From: Mixophyes australis
Lineage: Eukaryota > Chordata > Amphibia > Anura > Limnodynastidae
Assembly (NCBI GenBank): GCA_036250195.1
Contig: JAVHZZ010000003.1
Span: forward strand, 88,271,418-88,335,417
Direction: 5' to 3'
Length of the DNA stretch: 64,000 nt
In this document: positions 21,130 through 32,611 of the stretch, piece after piece
How the letters are laid out: each line of letters opens with the position of its first letter
Position numbering within the stretch: position 1 is the first letter of the stretch
Position numbers and translations under genes: made by a program
Notes under the pieces: model-generated
Seen by the model: the letters and a program-made list of their open reading frames with translations, nothing else
What the model was told of the DNA's origin: nothing
Databases searched by the model: none

Positions 21130-23520
21130 TCTTTCTGGACTGCGTAGTGGAGTGGTCCCCACAATATAATAAGAAAACCATCAACTGATCTTAATTACAC
21201 CAAAAATTGTACCTGGACTGCGTAGAGGAGTGGTCACCACAATATATTAAGAAAACCATCAACTGGTCTGAATCGCACCAAAAAATGTACCTGGACTGCG
21301 TAGAGGAGTGGTCACCATAATATAATAAGAAAACCATCAACTGGTCTTAATTACACCAAAAATTGTACCTGGACTGCGTAGAGAAGTGGTCACCACAATA
21401 TAATTTAACAACCCTCAACTGGTATGAATCGCACCAAAAAATGTACCTGGACTGCGTAGAGGAGTGGTCACCACAATATAATTTAAAAACCCTCAACTGG
21501 TCTGAATCGCACCAAAAAATGTACCTGGACTGCGTAGAGGAGTGGTCACCACAATATAATTTAAAAACCCTGAACTGGTCTGAATCGCACCAAAAAATGT
21601 ACCTGGACTGCGTAGAGGAGTGGTCACCACAATATAATTTAAAAACCCTGAACTGGTCTGAATCGCACCAAAAAATGTACTTGGACTGCATAGAGGAGTG
21701 GTCATCACAATATAATTTAAAAACCCTGAACTGGTCTGAATCGCACCAAAAAATGTACTTGGACTGCGTAGAGGAGTGGTCACCACAATATAATTTAAAA
21801 ACCCTGAACTGGTCTGAATCGCACCAAAAAATGTACCTGGACTGCGTAGAGGAGTGGTCACCACAATATATTAAGAAAACCATCAACTGGTCTGAATCGC
21901 ACCAAAAAATGTACCTGGACTGCGTAGAGGAGTGGTCACCATAATATAATAAGAAAACCATCAACTGGTCTTAATTACACCAAAAATTGTACCTGGACTG
22001 CGTAGAGAAGTGGTCACCACAATATAATTTAACAACCCTCAACTGGTATGAATCGCACCAAAAAATGTACCTGGACTGCGTAGAGGAGTGGTCACCACAA
22101 TATAATTTAAAAACCCTCAACTGGTCTGAATCGCACCAAAAAATGTACCTGGACTGCGTAGAGGAGTGGTCACCACAATATAATTTAAAAACCCTGAACT
22201 GGTCTGAATCGCACCAAAAAATGTACCTGGACTGCGTAGAGGAGTGGTCACCACAATATAATTTAAAAACCCTGAACTGGTCTGAATCGCACCAAAAAAT
22301 GTACTTGGACTGCATAGAGGAGTGGTCATCACAATATAATTTAAAAACCCTGAACTGGTCTGAATCGCACCAAAAAATGTACTTGGACTGCGTAGAGGAG
22401 TGGTCACCACAATATAATTTAAAAACCCTGAACTGGTCTGAATCGCACCAAAAAATGTACCTTGACTGCGTAGAGGAGTGGTCACCACAATATAATTTAA
22501 AAACCCTGAACTGGTCTGAATCGCACCAAAAAATGTACCTGGACTGCGTAGAGGAGTGGTCACCACAACATAATAAGAAAACCATCAACTGGTCTGAATC
22601 GCACCAAAAAATATACTTGGATTACGTAGAGGAGTTGTCACCACAATATAATTTAAAAACCCTGAACTGGTCTGAATCGCACCAAAAAATGTACCTGGAC
22701 TGCATAGAGGAGTGGTCACCACAATATAATAAGAAAACCATCAACTGGTCTTAATTACACCAAAAATTGTACCTTGACTGCGTAGAGGAGTGGTCACCAC
22801 AATATAATTTAACAACCCTCAACTGGTCTGAATCGCACCAAAAAATGTACCTGGACTGCGTATAGGAGTGGTCACCACAATATAATTTAAAAACCCTGAA
22901 CTGGTCTGAATCGCACCAAAAAATGTACCTGGACTGCGTAGAGGAGTGGTCACCACAATATAATTTAAAAACCCTGGACTGGTCTGAATCGCACCAAAAA
23001 ATGTACCTGGACTGCGTAGAGGAGTGGTCCCTACGATATAATTAAAAAACCCTCCACGGGTCTGAATCGCACCAAAAAATTTATCTGGACTGCGTAGAGG
23101 AGTGGTCCCTACAATATAATTAAAAACCCTGAACTGGTCTGAATCGCACCAAAAAATGTACCTGGACTGTGTAGAGGAGTGGTCCCTACAATATAATTAA
23201 AAAACCCTCCACGTGTCTGAATCGCACCAAAAAATGTACCTGGACTGCGTAGAGGAGTGGTCACCACAATATAATTTAAAAACCCTGAACTGGTCTGAAT
23301 CGCACCAAAAAATGTACCTGGACTGCGTAGAGGAGTGGTCCCTACAATATAATTAAAAAAACCCTCCACGGGTCTGAATTCCAAAAAAAAAGTTTCTTGA
23401 CTGCGTAGTGGGGTGGCCCCGGTACACTATTTTTTACCGGGACCACAATATAATTTAAAAAAAGCCTCCACGGGTCTGAATTCCACCAAAAAAGTTTATG
23501 GACTGCATAGTGTAGTGTTC
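21130..23520. repeat. 78-bp tandem array inside the hAT element
   Basis: About 30 units of the type CTGGACTGCGTAGAGGAGTG, then CACCACAATATAATTTAAAA, then AACTGGTCTGAATCGCACCA. The unit is 26 codons long, so several frames stay open on both strands; these are not genes. Two variants alternate (TTTAAAAACCCTGAAC and AAGAAAACCATCAAC). A block of eight units (624 bp, about 21345-21968) is repeated almost exactly at 21969-22592. Units decay to the right. Confidence 0.95.
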
Positions 23521-23906
23521 CCCACAATATTATTTAAAAATTTTGCAGCAACAGTCAACGTTGTTTAATATCTGATACACCTCTATCTGGACTGCATAGT
23601 GGAGTGGCCCCGGTACTAAATTTGGTACCGGGGCCACAATACCTCCTCCAACTTCCAAGTGTAGTGTTTATAACATATAAACACTACAGTAATTCTAGCA
23701 CGTCAATACCTCTTGTTTTAAATAATGACAGGGCATTTTACTTTTGGTTTAATTTTTTGAATTTGTTGACATTTTGTTTTACTTTTTGAACATGGCAAAC
23801 GACTGTTGAATGGACACATAATGCCAAAAAAAGAGTTGCAAGATGGAATTGTCCTTTGGCCCTCCCACCCACCCTTATGTTGTTGAAATAGGACATGCAC
23901 ACTATA

Positions 23907-23970
23907 ACAAACCAATCATTTCAGCGACAGGGCCTACCAAACAACTGTGGCCGAAATGATTGGTTTGTTT
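23907..23970. terminator. 17-bp perfect inverted repeat downstream of the transposase
   Basis: AACAAACCAATCATTTC (23907-23923) and its exact complement (23954-23970) flank a 30-base loop, about 55 bases past the transposase stop on the minus strand. It could form a hairpin in the 3' UTR; function is inferred only from position. Confidence 0.4.
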
Positions 23971-24024
23971 GGGCCCCCACACCAAAAAAACAATTCATCT
24001 CTCCCTGTACAAACTAAACAGGCT

Positions 24025-27021
24025 CTACTGAGGAAAGATGTCGTCCTCATCCTCAACCTCTAATTCCTCTCCCCCTACAGTGTGTACTTCCTCCTCCTCA
24101 CACATTATCAATTCGTCCCTGCTGGACTCCACAACCACAGGTCCCTCTGTACTATCTGGAGGGCAGTGCTGTACTTCATTGAGGAATTGATTATTCATTT
24201 TTATAAACATCATTTTTTCAACGTTGTGAGGAAGCAACCTCCTTCGCCGCTCACTGACCAGGTTCCCCGCTGCACTAAAAACTCTTTCCGAGTACACACT
24301 GGAGGGGGGACAACTCAGGTAAAATAGAGCCAGTTTGTACAGGGGCTTCCAAACTGCCTTTTTTTCCTGCCAGTAACAATATGGACTGTCTGAGATGTCT
24401 ATTTGGATGGTGTCAGCAAAATAATCCTCCACCATTTTTTCAATTGTGACAGCATCCAATGCAGCGACAGTAGACATGTCTGCAATGGTTGGCAGGTCCT
24501 TCAGTCCGGACCAGATGTTATCAGCATCCCCGCCCGCGGCTCTTTTAGGAAAACTGAGCTTTTTCCTCACAGCCATAGATGTGGAAGAAAATGAGGAAGG
24601 AGCTGTTGGCATGTCACGGTCCTCTTCAGAGGACAATCTCCTGACCAGCAGGTCTTTGCACCGCTGTAGACTTGTGTTCGCCGGAAACAGAGACACAACA
24701 TACGCTTTAAACCGAGGATCGAGCACGGTGGCCAGAATGTATTCCTCTGACTTTAAAAGAGTGACCACCCTCGGATCCTGGCAAAGCGTACGAAGGGCTA
24801 CATCCACAAGAGCTACATGCTTGGTGTAATCGCAATGGTTTACCAGCTCCTCCCTCACTTTCTCCAGCTGCTTCTGCAACAGCCTGATTAGGGGAATGAC
24901 CTGACTCAAGCTGGCAGTGTCGGACTGACTTCTCGTGTGGCAAGTTCAAACGGCTGGAGAACCTTGCACAACACGGAAATCAGTCTCCACTGCACTTGAC
25001 TCAGGCGCATCCCCACTCCTTTGCCTATGTCGTAGATGGCTGTGTAGGCCTGAATGGCCTTTTGCTGCTCCTCCATCCTCTGCAGCATATAGAGGGTGGA
25101 GTCACAACCTCTTGTTTGAGGTGATGGCAGGGCAGGTTCATGCTTTTTTGATGTGCCTCTAGTCTGCAGTAGGCACTGGCTGAATGCCGAAACTGTCCAG
25201 CAATTTTACGCGCCACCGCAAGCATCTCCTGCACACCCCTGTCACTCTTGAGGTAATGCTGCACCACCAAATTAATGGTGTGGGCAAAACATGGGACATG
25301 CTGTAAATTGCCCATATTTAATGCCCGCACAATGCTACTGGCATTGTCTGACACCACAAATCCCCATGAGAGTCTAAGTGGGGTAAGCCACTGGGAGATA
25401 ATTTCCCTCAGTTTCTCTAATATGTTGTCAGCGTTGTGCCTCTTATTAAAGCCTGTAATACACAATGTTGCCTGCCTTTGCACGAGCAACCATTTTGTAG
25501 ATGCTGCTACTGATGCAGCTGTTGCTGTTGCTGCAGAAGGGGATGCATCTACCCAGTGGGCTGTCACAGTCATATAGTCCTTCGTTTGCCCAGAACCACT
25601 TGTCCACATGTCCGTGGTTAAGTGGACAGTGGGTACAACCGCATTTTTTAGAGCACTGAGGACACTTGATCGTACTTCTCTGTACATTTTTGGTATCGCC
25701 TGCCTAGTGAAGTGGAATCTCGACGGGATTTGGTACCGGGGACACAATACCTCCATCAACCCTCTAAATCCCACTCCACTGATGGCGGACACCGGGCGCA
25801 CGTCTAACACCAACATTGCAGTTACAGCCGCAGTTATACGCTTTGCAATAGGGTGACTACTATCGTATTTTGTGGTCATGGCAAATGACTGTTGGACGGT
25901 CAATTGTTTTGTGAAAGACTTAGCGGTCTTACGACTTTCCCTCTGGGAAGATGACCGACTAACAGCAGCAACAGCAGCAGTGGCAGTAGTAGGCGTACCG
26001 CTGCAGGATTCCTCGGATGAATGCCGTATTGAAGAGGACTCAGTCTGGCTGCTGACTTGGGCTGCAGGACTGTATCTGATGGAGATTGTGGAGGAAGTTG
26101 ACGAGGAGGGTGTTGCTGGTGTGTATCCAACTGGACCACGGGATTTAGGTGTCCCTGTACCGATGACGGTCCTAGCCATAGGTCCTAAACTAACCACTGA
26201 ACTATGAAGGTTATTCAGGTGACGTATAAGGGAGGATGTCCCTAGGTGGGCAAGATCCTTACCCCTGCTTATTTGAGCTTTACATAAGCTACATATGGCC
26301 ATACATTGGTTGTCCGGATTTGGATAAAAATAACTCCAGACCGTAGAGGTGCATTTTTTGGTCTTCTGACCAGGCATGACGATGGGCTTTTTCATCCCAT
26401 GGACATCAGCTGTTTCCCCCCCTGGTGCCTCATTTTCAATAACCACATCAACATCCTCATCATCAAGTTCCTTCACAGCGCCAGCTACATCATCAATAGC
26501 CTCCTCCCGAGCCACCTCTTCCCGTACAGTGATGGGAAGGTCAGGCTTGACAACCACTAACACCCTTGGACTCGCCTTGGGGATTTGTGATAATTTCTCT
26601 TTAGAAGGCAGAGTTGTTTGCTGTTTTGTTGCTGACAGCATAACTCTCTTCAATTTTTTGTAGGGGGGGGAGGAGGAGGAGGGCTAAGATCCTTGGGTGA
26701 AGCTGGGACACTAGTCATGAACACGGGCCAGGGCCTAAGCCGTTCCTTGCCACTACGTGTCGTAAATGGCATATTGCCAACTTTACGTTTCTCCTCAGAT
26801 GATTTTAAGTTTCTCTTTTTGCTATTTTTTGAGAACTTGGGCTTTTTGGATTTTACATGCCCTGTACTAGGAGATTGGTCATCGGGCTTGAAAGACGACG
26901 TTGATGGCATTTCATCGTCTATGCCATGACTAGTGGCAGCAGCTTCAGCATTAGGAGGAAGTGGGTCTTGATCTTTCCCTACTTTATCCTCCAAATTTTT
27001 GGTCTGCATTATATGTAGCAC
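24025..27021 (-). pseudogene. hAT transposase (BED finger, RNase-H-like core, hATC), frameshifted
   Basis: Four frame segments together make one transposase: 27021-26650 (Ser/Lys-rich N-terminus), 26653-25025, 25088-24906 and 24909-24025. The 26653 segment has a BED zinc finger (C121, C124, H145, H150 of that frame), TTDMWTS, SDNASSIVRAL and CFAHTINLVV, landmarks of the hAT catalytic domain. The last segment ends with the hATC dimerisation motif (SSVYSERVFSAAGNLVSERR). Breaks lie at a run of eight G (26663-26670), near 25095-25105 (a short deletion) and near 24910-24930. It would excise and insert DNA if whole; it is now dead. Confidence 0.9.
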
Positions 27022-27031
27022 AAGATACTGC

Positions 27032-27660
27032 AGAATGTGTGAACTTGGTAATATTGCAGTACCAATGGACTTATACTGCTGGATTGGTTTTGCAAATTTT
27101 GTTATAATTACTTCTTTTTTTTTGTATTTTTTTTTATAAGATTTTTTTTTTAAAAAAAAAAACTTGGGAATAATGGGGAAATAACTATGCCCTTAGAAGC
27201 ACAGAGCACAGGACACAGCACCACTGGACTGAACAGGACACAGCACATGACCCAGCAGCACCACTGAACTCAGAAGGACAGAGCACAGGACACAGCACCA
27301 CTGGACTGATACTGCATAATGTGTGAACTTTGTAATATTGCAGTACCACTGGACTTTTACTGCTGAATGTGTGAACTTGGTAATATTGCAGTACCAATGG
27401 GCTTATACTGCAGGATTGGTTTTGCAAATTTTGTTGTAATTAATTATTTTTTTAATTATTTTTTTGTATTTTTTTTTATAACTTTTTTTTAATTTTTTAA
27501 ACACTTGGGAATAATGGGGAAATATAACTATGCCCTTAGATGCACAGACCACAGGACACAGCACGACTGGACTGAACAGGACACAGCACAGGACCCAGCA
27601 GCACCACTGAACTCAAAATTGACAGAGCACAGCACACAGTACCACTGGACTGATACTGCA
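27032..27660. repeat. direct duplication of about 330 bp in the hAT 5' region
   Basis: 27032-27320 and 27365-27660 share GTGTGAACTTGGTAATATTG, CTTGGGAATAATGGGGAAAT and ACAGCAC-ACTGGACTGAACAGG in the same order. It lies between the right terminal region and the transposase start, so it may be a duplicated promoter or leader. Long T and A runs flank the modules. Confidence 0.75.
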
Positions 27661-27967
27661 GAACAGAACACAGCACAGCACAGCACAGAACTAAACAGCA
27701 CAGCATGAGATCTACCAGGACAGAGGACCACCTAACACACCCTCCCTCTACCCTGATCAATGCCCGAGTGAAGATGGCGGCGACTAGCAGGGAATTTATA
27801 GGATCCGAGTATCGTGAGATTCGACAGCGGGATTATGACTCCGAGCCTCGGTTTCAGGTTTTTATTTGGCGCCAATACCCGGATCTGTTTCGGATCCGAC
27901 TCGGATCGTCAACGTTCGGGTGGGCTCGGATTCACGAAATCCGAGTGCGCTCATCTCTAATCTATAG

Positions 27968-30000
27968 TTGATCCAAGTCTCAGATCGCATCTCCAGGATA
28001 CATTCTACAGTTATATATACAAGCCCTTACTGTACTTAATTTATGCCTCTCCATGCATAAGGGGCCGCAAGTCTAAAATAGGCTCAAATTTAAATATAGA
28101 TTGGTGCGCAACGTGGAAATGTACTTTTATGCCACAAAAATTGATGTGTACCCAGCTCTAAACAAAGTCCTCATATCTGTGTGTATGACATTATCACTGA
28201 GCAGGAGAAGTCATTTACTATTTTTCTTTTCTGGTTCTTTGAAGCTTTCTAGCCTCTAGATTCTTAATATTCCTCCATCAAGTAAATATTATATCAAAAC
28301 CCTGTAGGACAGAAAGAAAAGACAATGCAGTATCTAATTTTTAATATTGCATTTGAAAATATGACTTGCTCCAAGTATTCAAACACTGTTTTGTTACAAC
28401 ATCAGCTGAAAGCTGGAGAACCATTTCATGCTTACCTCTGACAAGAAAGTAATATGGCACTACTCTGTATTGAGGCTAATTGATGAGTCTAAAGAAATCG
28501 AATGGAGAGTCATATGAATTTTGAATAATTTTACAAAGCAACCTAATAGTCAAAAGAGGACTGACCCGCGACCGTAATATTGAGAATAGACCTGCTCTCT
28601 TATATTCTTATACTAAAACGATCATCCAGCTAGAACAACATACACGATCACATGCGGTTGAGGATGGTGAGGATCTTGTAGTAGAAAAACACCCACACTA
28701 ATATTTTTTTTAATGTTTACACTACCTAGAATACTACAAATACTGGACCTGATTCACCAAGGCATTGTATCTGCCAATTATGAGCATATCACTGCCAGAA
28801 TGGGCAGATACTGCCGTGAATGCAGGCCTGTACCATGCGACAGCGCAAGCAAAGGACACTTACTACAATGTCCGTGTTCGAGGAGGGACCTGGGTGAGCA
28901 AGGGGCCTTTTGCCAGAGACATTTACAATAGGGTCGTGCCAAACTTGAGCACAGGCAGCTGAATCCATCTCTATGCCTGTCAAAGTAACCTGTTTTTCAA
29001 CTGTATCTCTTGCACCAATTCTGAGGCTAGTGTAACTTCAGTAAGCTCTATACTGTGTTAAAAGAAAGAATTAAAAAAAAAAGGGTGCCATCACCTCCTC
29101 CTAACGATATTAACCCTTGTACTGCCAGCCTATTTCTGGTAGTCAAAAAATCGGGGAGGGGGGAAAGCGTGGGTTCATCCGATTTTACAATAACAAGCAC
29201 AAGGCAAGCCAGCCATAGCTGGTGGCTCTATAGCAGGTAAACCTGGGGTCCCACTGCCATTATGACACACAGTCCCAGGCTGTTCAGAACAGGGCTGTAT
29301 TCTCTAGGGAGCGGGGTGCACAAAAAATCTGTGCATGGACCCCCTGAAAGCACCAGGGCTCTTCCCACACTCCTGTGATGGGTCTTTGTGTTGATGACAA
29401 GGGAAAAGACCAATCACCATAAGGCATGGCTGTTGTGCTGCCCAATCAGAGTATATGAGATGTTAATTGGCATTTGCAGTTCTGTCCTGTCACCTGTGGT
29501 CACTGGTGAGTGAATGTGAGTTACTATTATGTACAGGGAACTGTCTCCATGCTATTGTGAAGCCCCTATGAGAACGGAACAGATGCACACAGCCGTCCTA
29601 CCTTTCCCACAGAAACCACCTCCACATGCACATATCCGCTCCAACCGCTCTCCACCTCAGCATAATTGTCGATATGAGCCTGTTTCCTAGATTATACAGT
29701 GGAGAAGACTACAGGAGAGAGACAGAAGGCACAATAAATAGCAACAGCATATAGTCCGGTCTGGTACCTGCCGTGACCACCTCATAATGGTCACCAGCTC
29801 ACCTCAGCTGACAATTCGGAATATGCACACATCAATTGGCTCCATCTTCAGGGTGAAATCCCCAGTATGCACTAGGCACCTAGCTACACTGCAGGCCTCT
29901 GCCTGCAGCCTGGAATCCAGGCCTCTAGGCCTTTTACTAAGTAATGCAGGACTTGGTGCCCTTTTATACCTAATTAAAGACCTCCGCACTCACCCAAGGT
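27968..30000. other. unclassified sequence, probably old repeats
   Basis: No gene is recognised. ACCTGATTCACCAAGGCA at 28747 resembles a repeat terminus like the MITE family. A moderately GC-rich stretch (29060-29560) looks repeat-derived, but no ends were found. Confidence 0.4.
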
Positions 30001-30560
30001 CTTTACTGGGGTCCTACTACAACAGAGGGTCTAATGACCTCCTAACAACAGGGGCCTACAGCCCCTATGACAACAAGAGCCTAATGCTTTCTTAACAACA
30101 TGAGCCTATTGCTCTCCTAACAACAAGAGCCTAATGGCTTCCTAACAACATGAGCCTAATGCTCTCCTAAGAACAACAGCCTAATGCTCTCCTAACCATA
30201 AGAACTTAATGCTCTTCTAACAACAAGGGCCTGTGCCCTTTGAACAAGGGTCTGTGATCTTATAGCAACAGAGACCTGATGTCCATCTAACTGCAAAGGC
30301 CTGATGCCCTTCTACCCTATACGGGCCTAGAGCCTTGTGTCCTACCAAATAGAGGCCTTGTTCCCTGATATCAAACTAGAGGCCTTGTGCCCGGTACACT
30401 TATGGACCTAGTTCCCAGGTACTCAATTTTGCCTAGTCCCAGCCATTCAATTGGGCCTAGTGTCCAGCTACTCTATTGGGATCAGTGCCCAGCCACTCAA
30501 TTTGGGGATAGTGCCAAGGCAAGCAAATGGGCTTAGTGTCCGCTAACTAATGGTTTGGGG
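30001..30560. repeat. diverged tandem repeats of about 25-31 bp
   Basis: Units of the type GCCTAATGCTCTCCTAACAA recur from 30020 to about 30230, then decay into GCCTAGTGCCCAGCTACTCA-like units to 30560. It continues across the chromovirus insertion site (30717) into 47221 if the insertion is ignored. Confidence 0.75.
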
Positions 30561-30717
30561 CTCGGTGAACCTTACCTACATCCTAACTGAGCCGGGACTT
30601 GTGCCCCCTACTTGTTTAACAGGCCTAGTGCCTTAATTTCGCCAGGGCCTTATGCCCTATGAAGGAATGAGGTGAGGAAAGATAAAGGAATGCGGGCATG
30701 GACTCGGGAGAAGTAGC

Positions 30718-32611
30718 TGTCATGGGCACTAGGAGTCTTTACCCAGGGATCACCAGGTGATAGGCTTACCAGAGCAATGTAGGTGGTAATATGGTACTCT
30801 GGTAGCAGGGTGATCACGGAACAGGAAATAGCAGATGATGAGATGCTCAGGAAAGTCTATGACTAGCAGCACTGGTAATATGGAGGTAATAATACACGAG
30901 GAACTGTATGGACAAGGATACGTGAAGGTAGTCAGTGGTCTGCGGTAGCAAGTTGTACCACTGCTATAGTGAGGAGGAATGTCCAACAGAAACGAGGAGG
31001 TGATGAGAGTCAGCAGTCTGCGGATAGCAAGTTGTACCGCTGTCTGAGTGAAGGAATGAAATCCAAGTGGAGGTATCCGGGGAGTCAGTGGTCTGCGATA
31101 GCAAGTTGTACCACTGCTATGTGAGAGGATACTGGAAAAGGTGATACAGGAAACAGGGATCAGTGGTCTGCCTCTAGCAAGTTGTACCACTGAACATATA
31201 TCTGAGGAGGTGCACGGGGAGAGACTGCAACACAGGATATACACGGACACCTTAAACACGATCCACAGTAATAAGCACAATATATATATAAATGACTGAA
31301 CAGCACTGCAAATATAGAAAGTCTCTTGAAGTAATCCAGCACAAGATAACACAGTCAATGATGGCAATAGACTCAGCGGATAGTAAACTCCAGAGGAGAA
31401 CCAACACAGTCCAGCAAGATATGCAATACACCAGCACAGTCAATGAGAAGTATGCATACCGTGGTTCAGAAGCAGGCAGTCAGACAGGAGTGCAGAGATA
31501 CCTGAGCGGCAGGAGGCCGGCAGGATGAGAAGTCCCTGGATGGATGAAGCGGAGGTCTAGTAGGTGCAGCGCACAGGTAAGTAGACCAGCAGGGACACTA
31601 ATCCACAGGAATCAGTAGAGCGTGGAACTGGACTCTTGGAGGACCCAGGAGAATGGTGATGGTCTAGCAGAGGGGTAAATGATGAGACACGAATCCAATG
31701 CTGACAGGCGGGTAGAGACCAGCGGGAACACAGGAAGGCGTGGAGAGCGGATCAGCAGTAGATGGACGAGTAGAGCTGACAGCAGCAGCAGCAGGACTCT
31801 GCGGACACACGGAGGTAGCCAATAGCAACCAGCAGGTGCCGTTTAACGTTGGGACACGGGAGAGCAGAGTTGAACTGGAACTGTTGATCACGGAGAGTAG
31901 CGGATAGCAATAGTAGCAGCAGTCTCGAGGAAACACGGGAGAGATGAGATGAGCTGAAGACTGAAGCGCACAGAGGCAGCGGATAGGAATCAGCCAAACA
32001 GTCACGATGAAACACAGACGAGTTGCAGGTTGAAGACTGTAGTGCACGTAGGCAGCGGATAGGAATCAGCTAACAGTCACGATGATGCACAGGTGAGTGA
32101 ATGTGGATTGAAGACTGTAGTGCACGGAGGCAGCGGATAGGAATCAGCTAACAGTCACAATGATATATGGTAGAGTTGAAGTGGCTTTGAAGACTGTAGT
32201 GCACGGAGGCAGCGGATAGGAATCAGCTAACAGTCACGATGATACACAGGATGGTAGAAGTGGTATGGGAACCACAGTAGTAGAAGTGGTTTGGAAACCA
32301 CAGAGGTAGAAGTGGTTTGGAAACCACAGAGGTAGAAGTGGTTTGGAAACCACAGGAATCAGCAGCGCTGAATACACGAGGAAACACAGGAACACCTTCA
32401 GAGACTCATGGGGAATGAGACTCCAAGATCAGGCAACGTGGTGTTGACCACAGGTGCTTAATATAGGGAGTGTTGCCTGATCTGCCAATTAAGTTAAAGA
32501 AACATACACTGAAGGATTGGAAAGGGCTGCGCATGCGCAGACCCTCAGGATGGAGGACGGCCACGGTTCCTAAATGTCCGGGAAGAAGCACTCACAGTCC
32601 GGTGAGTGACA
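30718..32611 (-). repeat. 3' LTR of the older family-1 element
   Basis: On the minus strand it runs from TGTCACTCACCGG (32611) to GCCCATGACA (30718). It is preceded on the minus strand by a polypurine tract AAAAGGGGGG. The many open frames inside are repeats of the LTR, not genes. Confidence 0.95.

Larger units (their letters stand above)
20821..27959 (-). mobile_element. 7.1 kb hAT transposon with BED-finger transposase and internal satellite
   Basis: The ends are TAGGGATGCGCACC (left) and TAGAGATGAGCGCAC (right, reverse complement). The flanking 8-mers atctatgg (20813-20820) and atctatag (27960-27967) are a target duplication with one mismatch. Subterminal CGGAT/ATCCG motifs repeat at both ends. 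The minus strand encodes a broken transposase (27021-24025). The left third is a 78-bp satellite array. A direct duplication of about 330 bp lies upstream of the transposase (27032-27660). Confidence 0.9.

Noticed and set aside
21347..22754. Long open frames on both strands (up to 255 residues) in the 78-bp array
   Set aside because: The unit is a multiple of three, so frames stay open automatically; there is no start context or domain, and both strands are open alike.
21130..23520. CRISPR array
   Set aside because: Units are contiguous without unique spacers, and the genome is eukaryotic; it is a satellite.
28713..28962. Short Cys/Arg-rich frames
   Set aside because: Two overlapping frames with no domain, beginning in a repeat-like terminus.
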